Source: Bradyrhizobium zhengyangense (GTDB lineage: Bacteria > Pseudomonadota > Alphaproteobacteria > Rhizobiales > Xanthobacteraceae). From it: a DNA stretch of 50,443 nt. Below are positions 44,701 through 50,443 of this stretch, piece after piece. The notes under the pieces are model-generated. The model was not told the DNA's origin, searched no databases, and worked only from the letters and a program-made list of their open reading frames with translations. The DNA lies in contig NZ_JAKLUA010000026.1 of assembly GCF_022012435.1 (NCBI RefSeq), forward strand, positions 1 through 50,443, given 5' to 3'. Numbering within the stretch: position 1 is the first letter of the stretch; each line of letters begins with the position of its first letter. A program made the translations under genes and the position numbers.

Positions 44701-46203
44701 TTATTCCGCGGCCATTAGGCCTGGCGCTGGAGTATCCTTCCAAGGTGCCTTGAGTTTCTTCCAGACGGGCGAGTTTATTGCCATGTCCATGTCACGAGCG
44801 AAGATCGCGAAGCCGTCATAGCCGTGATAAGGACCGGAATAGTCCCAGGAGTGCATTTGACGGAATGGAATGCCCATTTTCTGGAAGACGTACTTCTCCT
44901 TTATGCCGGAGCCGACGAGATCTGGCTGAATGGTCTCGACGAAACGCTCAAACTCGTAGCCCGTGACGTCGTCATAGATCAGTGTGCCGTCCTTTAAGTA
45001 GTGCTGAGCAGTGCGCTGGTAGTCGTCATGATGGCCGAATTCGTAGCCCGTTCCTACGACCTCCATACCAAGGTCCTCATAGGCGCCGATTACGTGGCGG
45101 GGACGCAAGCCGCCGACGAACAGCATCACTGTCTTGCCCTGGAGGCGGGGGCGGTACTTCTCAATTACCGAGGCCATCAGCGGCTGGTACTTGGCGATCA
45201 CACGCTCGGCACCTTCCTTGATGCGTTCGTCGAAGAAGCTGGCAATTTTGCGCAGCGAATCGGCGATCTTGGAAGGGCCAAAGAAGTTGTACTCGCACCA
45301 TGGAATGCCGAACTTTTCCTCCATGTGTCGGGAGATGTAGTTCATCGAACGGTAGCAGTGCAATAGGTTGAGCTTCGCCCTGGGCGTTGCTTCCAGTTCG
45401 GCGAGGCTGCCGTCGCCGGACCATTGCGCAATCACACGCAGGCCCATCTCTTCGAGCAGGATACGCGATGACCAAGCGTCCCCACCGATATTGTAGTCGC
45501 CGATGATCGTGACATCGTAGGGCGTTGACTCGAACGCGGGTGTCGCTTCCGGCGACACTCTGTCCAGGATCCAGTCCCGCAGCGCATCGTTGGCGATGTG
45601 GTGGCCAAGCGACTGCGAGACGCCGCGAAACCCTTCGCAGCGAACCGGTACAATGGTCTTGCCATTGTGTTCCTTTGACTTCGCCTTCGACACAGCCTCG
45701 ATGTCGTCGCCGATAAGGCCGATCGGGCACTCGGACTGAATCGTAATGCCGTGGTTGAGCGGAAAGAGCTCCTGAAGTTCGTCAATGACCTTACCGAGCT
45801 TCTTGTCGCCGCCAAACACGATGTCTTTCTCCTGGAAGTCGGAGGTGAACTGCATGGTGACGAAGCTGTCGATTCCGGTCTTGCCTATGTAGTAATTGCG
45901 GCGTGCAGCCCAGGAATATTGGCCGCAGCCGACCGGACCGTGGCTGATGTTAATCATGTCCTTGATCGGGCCCCACACGACCCCCTTGGAGCCAGCGTAT
46001 GCACAGCCGCGAGTCGTCATTACTCCGGGGATCGACTTCAGGTTCGACTTAACCCCGCAATCGTGCTTACCCGCCTCGTGTACGTTCAGGTGTTTGGCGC
46101 GGCGCTTGGCGGTCTTTTCCGGGTAGATTTTTAAGGCCTCATCGATCAGTTGCTTGTTGCGGGCCTTCATCTCCGCGGCGCTCTGGGTAGTGACTATGCT
46201 CAT
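44701..46203 (-). CDS. nifD: nitrogenase MoFe protein alpha chain
   Basis: ATG 46203, with a strong GAGGA upstream, gives 500 residues. NifD holds the FeMo-cofactor. Motifs: KSIPGVMTTRGCAYAGSKGVVWGPIKDMINISHGPVGCGQYSW (P-cluster Cys), QSECPIGLIGDDI, RCEGFRGVSQSLGHHIAND, and the C-terminal cofactor His in FRQMHSWDYSGPYHGYDGFAIFARDMDMA. The length is standard. A sigma-54 promoter and NifA site precede it, and nifKENX follow. Confidence 0.99.
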   Translation of the reverse strand: MSIVTTQSAAEMKARNKQLIDEALKIYPEKTAKRRAKHLNVHEAGKHDCGVKSNLKSIPGVMTTRGCAYAGSKGVVWGPIKDMINISHGPVGCGQYSWAARRNYYIGKTGIDSFVTMQFTSDFQEKDIVFGGDKKLGKVIDELQELFPLNHGITIQSECPIGLIGDDIEAVSKAKSKEHNGKTIVPVRCEGFRGVSQSLGHHIANDALRDWILDRVSPEATPAFESTPYDVTIIGDYNIGGDAWSSRILLEEMGLRVIAQWSGDGSLAELEATPRAKLNLLHCYRSMNYISRHMEEKFGIPWCEYNFFGPSKIADSLRKIASFFDERIKEGAERVIAKYQPLMASVIEKYRPRLQGKTVMLFVGGLRPRHVIGAYEDLGMEVVGTGYEFGHHDDYQRTAQHYLKDGTLIYDDVTGYEFERFVETIQPDLVGSGIKEKYVFQKMGIPFRQMHSWDYSGPYHGYDGFAIFARDMDMAINSPVWKKLKAPWKDTPAPGLMAAE

Positions 46204-46298
46204 ACGAATTCCTCGGATGCGGTGCTTGAACGATCGGGCGCCTTGCGCGGCGCGCGCTTCTGGCGATCTATTAACGCGAGGCTGCATTAGAAGGCGTT
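46204..46298 (-). other. nifD leader region
   Basis: About 85 nt of untranslated leader separate the sigma-54 promoter from the nifD ATG. The Shine-Dalgarno GAGGA is at its end. No small gene was seen in it. Confidence 0.5.
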
Positions 46299-46314
46299 TG
46301 CAACAAGTGTGCCG
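46299..46314 (-). promoter_or_regulatory. nifD sigma-54 promoter
   Basis: The minus strand reads CGGCACACTTGTTGCA, almost the same as the nifH promoter, with correct N4 spacing between the -24 and -12 parts. Confidence 0.88.
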
Positions 46315-46414
46315 ACGGATAGGAAGGAAAAAGGTCGGAGGCAGACAGCGTCGATGCACCCGATTGTCGCAAAGTGGACGTAGCCGCGTGCTGATATGTT
46401 CTTACTCGTAGCAT

Positions 46415-46430
46415 TGTTCGAAATGTGACA
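46415..46430. promoter_or_regulatory. NifA upstream activator site of nifD
   Basis: TGTTCGAAATGTGACA is a perfect TGT-N10-ACA site about 100 bp above the -24 element, the same spacing as at nifH. A weaker TGT-N10-ACG lies at 46365-46380. Confidence 0.82.
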
Positions 46431-46790
46431 TGCCCCGTCGAGCCATATTAGCGGGACTTGTTTTATAAAGGCCGCGCTTAATAAATTTCACCTTCTGGCC
46501 GCCGCCCCTTGGGCATCGGGGCTAGCGTCTATGTGGCAGCTCATAAAAAATGTTCCTGCGGCCGGAATGGAACGTGGGCCAAAACGTGGTATCTCTCAGG
46601 CGAGAGGCGTGCCATCGCGGTCGCGCCGCGGCGTGCGAGCAACGGCGCTATCCTGGCTCGTACGGCGTGGCCGTTGGATCGAAACTGCGGAATCAGGAAT
46701 TGCTAGTCGGGAGTAACGCGAGCGCTCAACGCTCCATGCGGGAGCTGCCAATTAATCGATCGCGCGTGAGTAACTCTTCTTGGTGTCTGA
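46431..46790. other. spacer between fixR and nifD control region
   Basis: I see no gene here. In other Bradyrhizobium genomes nifA would follow fixR directly, but no NifA GAF, AAA+ or HTH sequence is present in any frame. Confidence 0.45.
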
Positions 46791-47621
46791 TCACACATGC
46801 TGCCCTCCATTTGCAGGCACTTCGGCACCTGTGACATAGCTGGCAGCCTCCGAGCAAAGGAAGAAGATAACCTTCGCGACCTCGTCCGGTGTTCCGACCC
46901 GGTGCATCGGGATAGTTGGGATCAAATTGGTTTCTGTCTCCGGCGACAGAATGTCTGTCTTGATCTCGCCTGGTGCAATAGCATTGACGCGAATCCCGTA
47001 AGGCGCATAGTCATGCGCCATCTCGCGGGTCAAGCACGAAAGTGCCGCCTTTGATGTCGCATAGGCAGTACCGGCATACGGATGCACTCTCGATCCGGCG
47101 ATCGAGGTGACGTTCACGATTGCACCAGAAGCGAGCGTTAGCTGATGGAAGAGCCCCTGCGAGAACATGATGGGTGCGAGCAAATTGACATGGAACACGC
47201 TCTTCCAGGTGTCGACCGGAGTGTTCAGCGAATTTAATCGGGTGCCGTCAGCGGCCTTCGGGGAAATGCCCGCATTGTTGATAAGCGCATGCAGAGGGCC
47301 GCCATTGAGCCGCTCCTTGATCTCCGCGATCGCGTGCTGCAACGCTCGAGAGTCGCTAAGTTCGGCTTGAATATGGTTGTCCAATCCTGCTTCCCAAGGA
47401 CAACGGCTACCCTCGAATGGCTGCCGAGAACACGTGATGATCCGCCATCCAGCTGCCGAAAACAATTTGCCGGTCGCGTGGCCTATACCGCGGGAAGCAC
47501 CAGTCAATACGAGCGTCTTCCCCTCGGCATTTTGAGTGCGCCGCTTATTGCTAGATGGGCACGCGGCGGGCGCTGGCGCGCCATCTGTTACATTTTGGCG
47601 GTCCAGCAGATTGAGGGTCAC
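46791..47621 (-). CDS. fixR: short-chain dehydrogenase FixR
   Basis: The start is GTG 47621, with AGGAG 6 bp upstream, giving 276 residues. FixR is an NAD(P)-binding short-chain dehydrogenase of unknown substrate that is co-transcribed with nifA in B. japonicum. Motifs: LTGASRGIGHATGKLFSAAGWRIITCSRQPFEGSRCPWEAG (TGxxxGIG), NNAGISPKAADGTRL, NVTSIAGSRVHPYAGTAYATSKAAL (catalytic Ser, Tyr-x-x-x-Lys) and IRVNAIAPGEIKTDILSPE, ending VTGAEVPANGGQHV. It is complete, but no nifA follows; nifD is the next gene. Confidence 0.95.
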   Translation of the reverse strand: MTLNLLDRQNVTDGAPAPAACPSSNKRRTQNAEGKTLVLTGASRGIGHATGKLFSAAGWRIITCSRQPFEGSRCPWEAGLDNHIQAELSDSRALQHAIAEIKERLNGGPLHALINNAGISPKAADGTRLNSLNTPVDTWKSVFHVNLLAPIMFSQGLFHQLTLASGAIVNVTSIAGSRVHPYAGTAYATSKAALSCLTREMAHDYAPYGIRVNAIAPGEIKTDILSPETETNLIPTIPMHRVGTPDEVAKVIFFLCSEAASYVTGAEVPANGGQHV

Positions 47622-47678
47622 GCGAAGCTCCTGATAGCGCCTCGGCGGGCGCACTCTAATGATGCTAGCAGGTGGCCC

Positions 47679-47694
47679 TGCAGGACCCGGGCCA
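47679..47694 (-). promoter_or_regulatory. candidate fixR sigma-54 promoter
   Basis: The minus strand reads TGGCCCGGGTCCTGCA: GG-N10-GC with a good match to TGGCACG-N4-TTGCA. It lies 58 bp before the fixR start. In B. japonicum the fixR-nifA operon has such a NifA-dependent promoter (established). Confidence 0.6.
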
Positions 47695-47724
47695 CGCGTC
47701 TCCTGGCCGGTAGTCGCGATGTGC

Positions 47725-47746
47725 GCGGCTCGATGTCGCTTACGCG
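47725..47746 (-). promoter_or_regulatory. candidate RegR box and palindrome upstream of fixR
   Basis: The minus strand reads GCGACATCGAGCCGC (47739-47725), agreeing with my recollection of the RegR consensus GNG(A/G)C(A/G)TTNNGNCGC at all but one position. An inverted repeat ATGTCGC/GCGACAT overlaps it. The position, about 55-70 bp before the expected transcript start, suits the known redox-responsive RegR site of fixR-nifA. Confidence 0.5.
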
Positions 47747-47759
47747 ACATGTAGAGTGT

Positions 47760-49190
47760 AGGACGAGGCGGGCCGCTTTGATTCGGAGCGTGGCGTGCCG
47801 CGTCATCACACTCCAACAAGCGAGGCTCGTCGACAGATCCCGCTTGAACAGAACGGCGTCTAGACGGCACGGCACGGCCGCTACATGAAACTGAAAACCG
47901 GCGCTCATTGGGTATGATCCTGTCAGCTTACTGGTAAGCGCCGATTCGGGTCACGCTGGCGTACCCGGCGCCGCAGCGGTCGCTACAGGACGCCCGAGGA
48001 CACGAGCGAGAGAGTTTCTCCGCAGCGTCCCGACGCACCGTCATCGATGCCATCGGGTGTCCGCCTTCGTTCCTGGTAGTTGTGTATGTCTTGGCATCAC
48101 GGCCGTCTCCTGCTGCACAAAGATGTTGTTGCCGCTGACTTGCGGACAAGCCGGCCGACCGCTATGGCCTTGTGCTTTTGAAGCGCAATCATTGAGAGCT
48201 CGGCTGGAGGCGAAGTTCATGTGCAAGTGACGGCTAGATAGGCTCGACGCGTGGGCGTGGAATGGCCAATCGGCGTTTTGATCATAAGTGAGAAGGTCTC
48301 ACAGTTGTCTATTAAAAAAGCTGCTTTGGGCCGGAGGCCAGCGAGCGGAAAGAGTGGCGCTAGTAGTACAGATGTCAAGCCGTGGGTTCGTCGAGCCAGG
48401 AGCTGCCATTTTGCTATTGCGCCGATCAAGCCACCGATTGTGTCTTGCAATCGGCAATCTGAAGGTCCCCGGCGCGCGAACATCGTGATCGTCGCGCCGG
48501 CAAAATCCGCCGAACGTCTCTGAGCAGTCTTCAAAGGCGCATCGATCCTGCAGTGATGATCGCTGCTTCCCAGGGAGTTCGGCGGGCTTGAGCTCTCATG
48601 CGGCATACAACATAGGTGCCTCGCTAAGGCCGGCCCGGCGCCCGGCAGTTCTCGGGAACTGAATGAATGCCGAGGATCTTCAGACATTGTGGTGGCCGCA
48701 GAAAATGGCTCGAGTTCTTTTGGTTCCGACATTCTTCCGTAAGGTAGCTGTTGGGCGTAGGCCACAGCGAACGGCTCAGCGCCGATCGCCAAACCTTCGC
48801 ACGCTCGGCTGCCAGCGCCGCTTTCGGGGTGGGAACGGGATCCCGAACAGCGTCGCGATCTACATTTGTGCGACGCAGTGAATAAGCAATTGGACGCGGT
48901 GGGATTCACCAAAATGCAAGAAGCGACAGAGTCCGCGCTCAGCCTGCGCTCTGCGGCTGCTAACTCAATGTGGAACTCCGCCAGCCGATGCCTGCTAGCA
49001 TGTAAGTCATTTGCGCCGTCCTGATCGATAGGGCGTTATCCGACACCATGTGAACAGAACCTATGAGCCATCCCAGCCGCATGATGCCGCAGACCCTCTC
49101 CCCGGCCTGCAAGATTTCCTCGACCGGGCAGACCTACTCGAAGTAACTCTATCCCGCCGACGTTCGGCGCCCAACACATTGACCTGGATC
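47760..49190. other. long region without recognisable genes
   Basis: About 1.4 kb upstream of fixR. Two frames stay open (48251-48523 plus and 48217-48912 minus) but overlap each other and show no family motif. I cannot assign a gene. Confidence 0.3.
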
Positions 49191-50100
49191 TGATCTTCCC
49201 CCGATAAAGTGGACGGGTTAAGCGGCTTTTAGCTCCATCTCGATCGGGGGGATATATCCGAGTGCGGAATGGAGCCTTGTCCGGTTATAGAATCCCTCGA
49301 TGAAGGCGAAGATATCGCGTTGAGCTTCGGCGCGGGTCTTGTAGTTGCGATGATGGACGAGCTCGGTCTTCAGGGTATGGAAGAAGCTTTCCATCGGGGC
49401 GTTGTCGTAGCAATCGGCCCTGCGGCTCATTGATGCCGTCATGCCGGCCTCCATAAGGGTGCTGCGATAAGCGTGCGAAGCGTACTGCACACCCCGGTCG
49501 GTGTGGCAGATCAATCCGGCCTGCGGCCGCCGCTCCCGGATTGCCATCGTCAGGGCTGCGGAGGCGAGCTCGACGTGCATGTGATCGCGCATGGCCCAGC
49601 GGACGATCTTTCGGCTGAACAGATCCATGACGGCGGCCAGATAAAGCCATCCCTCGGCGGTCGGGATGTAGGTGATGTCGCCGAGCCAGACCCGGTTCGG
49701 GGCTTCCGCCGTGAAGTCGCGCGCGATCAGGTTCGGTGCGACCGGCAGGTCGTGATGGCTGTCGGTGGTGCGCACACGGCGTGGCTTTGCGGTGATGGCG
49801 CGGATGCCATGCCGGCGCATCGTCCGCTCGATCCGGCCGCGGCTGGCGCTGCGTCCCTGCCTGCGCAGGGCGGCATGGACGCGCGGACTGCCGTAGCGGC
49901 CGCTGCTGTCCTGATGGACCTGCCGTATCTCGGCCAGCAGCGCGGCATGGGATTTTGTCCGCTCACTCACGGGGCGGTCGCGCCAAGCGTAGTAGCCGGC
50001 CGGCGAGACCTCGAGCACGGCGCACATCAGCCGCACCGGATAGGTGTCGCGATGGTCCTCGATGAAGCGAAAGCTCATGTCCGGGTTCCGGCAAAGATCG
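49191..50100 (-). mobile_element. IS3-family insertion sequence, orfA end missing
   Basis: The right end begins near 49191 with TGATCTTCCCCGATAAAGTG, typical of an IS3-group terminal repeat. The orfB transposase fills the element. The expected orfA and left end are absent: other transposase sequence starts within about 35 bp upstream of orfB. The copy is therefore truncated and cannot move by itself. Confidence 0.7.
49218..50078 (-). CDS. IS3-family transposase OrfB
   Basis: This 286-residue protein has an N-terminal HTH_21 region (YPVRLMCAVLEVSPAGYYAW) and an rve integrase core with the DDE residues: Asp in WLGDITYIPT, Asp in ICHTDRGVQYAS and Glu in NAPMESFFHTLKTELVHH. The ending YNRTRLHSALGYIPPIEME is typical. 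It is normally made as an OrfAB fusion by -1 frameshifting, but orfA is missing here, so active transposase is unlikely. Confidence 0.93.
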   Translation of the reverse strand: MSFRFIEDHRDTYPVRLMCAVLEVSPAGYYAWRDRPVSERTKSHAALLAEIRQVHQDSSGRYGSPRVHAALRRQGRSASRGRIERTMRRHGIRAITAKPRRVRTTDSHHDLPVAPNLIARDFTAEAPNRVWLGDITYIPTAEGWLYLAAVMDLFSRKIVRWAMRDHMHVELASAALTMAIRERRPQAGLICHTDRGVQYASHAYRSTLMEAGMTASMSRRADCYDNAPMESFFHTLKTELVHHRNYKTRAEAQRDIFAFIEGFYNRTRLHSALGYIPPIEMELKAA

Positions 50101-50111
50101 CGATCGACTTC

Positions 50112-50354
50112 CTAAGAAACAGCCGGATTGGCGTCGCCCGGGAGGGCCTGCAACACGAAGCCTAGCGATTTCGCCCGGCGCTGTAGGTTGGCGAGGACGC
50201 GGCTACGATATTGCTGCTCATATTGGTCGGCGCCAGGATCCTTGTAGCTCATGCCGTGCCGGAGTGTGTTGTAGAATAAAACCGCAATCTTGCGAGCCGT
50301 CGCCGTCACCGCCTCAATCGACGCCCAGCACTCCGTACAGTGCGGTCCTGACAT
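50112..50354 (-). pseudogene. C-terminal fragment of a second transposase
   Basis: The minus-strand frame reads TATARKIAVLFYNTLRHGMSYKDPGADQYEQQYRSRVLANLQRRAKSLGF. This is the tail of a transposase of a kind common in Bradyrhizobium (family not settled; possibly IS110-like). Its N-terminal part is missing or out of frame beyond the window edge. It abuts the truncated IS3 element, indicating nested insertions. Confidence 0.5.
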
Positions 50355-50443
50355 CGAAGGTGGGGATGTTGACCTGCTTGGTCTTTACGCGCGGCTTGGC
50401 TAGGTTTCCGACCGGTCTTGCTCCTTTGGTGTTCAATGCACTG

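Noticed and set aside
47663..47678. Alternative fixR -24/-12 site GGGCCACCTGCTAGCA
   Set aside because: The adjacent site at 47679-47694 fits the consensus better and gives better spacing to the RegR-like box.
48217..48912. 231-codon minus-strand frame, considered as a remnant of nifA or an effector
   Set aside because: There are no AAA+, GAF or HTH motifs, composition is Ser/Arg/Pro-rich, and it overlaps another open frame.
1..50443. CRISPR arrays, tRNA or rRNA genes, riboswitches
   Set aside because: No evenly spaced direct repeats, cloverleaf-like tRNA sequence, rRNA or aptamer pattern was noticed by eye; a dedicated scan would be needed to exclude weak cases.

Overview
The window looks like part of the symbiosis (nitrogen-fixation) island of a Bradyrhizobium-type alphaproteobacterium. 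Evidence: a near-complete Mo-nitrogenase cluster with rhizobial companions (fixABCX, fixR, nifW, nifZ, nifQ, nifT, fdxB, frxA-type ferredoxin), sigma-54/NifA promoters, high GC, small Bradyrhizobium-like accessory proteins, an intergenic hairpin element of rhizobial type, and many decayed insertion sequences. No tRNA, rRNA or CRISPR array was seen.

Left part (1-21.8 kb, accessory). A hicAB toxin-antitoxin pair under a palindrome-embedded, probably leaderless promoter; a frameshifted Fic pseudogene; a hipBA module whose antitoxin carries an HEPN-like C-terminal motif; an organosulfur/sulfonate operon (tauD-like dioxygenase, ABC transporter, APS-reductase-like flavoprotein with one frameshift, ferredoxin) divergent from an FMN-dependent LLM monooxygenase; a PilZ-like protein; an S1/P1 nuclease; an intact Fic protein; and a two-gene module pairing a divergent DprA with a HAD-phosphoribosyltransferase-zinc-finger fusion. 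That module is the best candidate here for an undescribed system. Several very small proteins (DUF2934, zinc ribbon, others) fill the spaces.

Right part (21.8-48 kb, symbiotic), all on the minus strand and so transcribed right to left: fixR (46.8-47.6), nifD-nifK-nifE-nifN-nifX, decayed DUF269 and DUF683 genes, fdxB, iscA-like, nifT, a decayed IS5 element, nifB, frxA/fdxN, nifZ, nifH-nifQ, nifW-fixA-fixB-fixC-fixX, an IS481 remnant, and panB-panC. Sigma-54 sites (TGGCAC-N5-TTGC type) precede nifD, nifH, nifB, iscA, fixR and, weakly, nifW. TGT-N10-ACA NifA sites lie upstream of nifD, nifH and iscA. The genes supply nitrogenase (nifHDK), FeMo-cofactor assembly (nifB, E, N, X, Q), Fe-S delivery (iscA-like, nifZ, nifW, nifT) and electron supply (fixABCX, ferredoxins). 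nifA, nifS, nifU and nifV are not in the window. fixR has been separated from nifA, with which it forms an operon in Bradyrhizobium.

Right edge (49.2-50.4 kb): an IS3-family element lacking orfA abuts the tail of a second transposase. Gene-poor stretches between the nif operons carry IS fragments and decayed sequence, which is typical of symbiosis islands.
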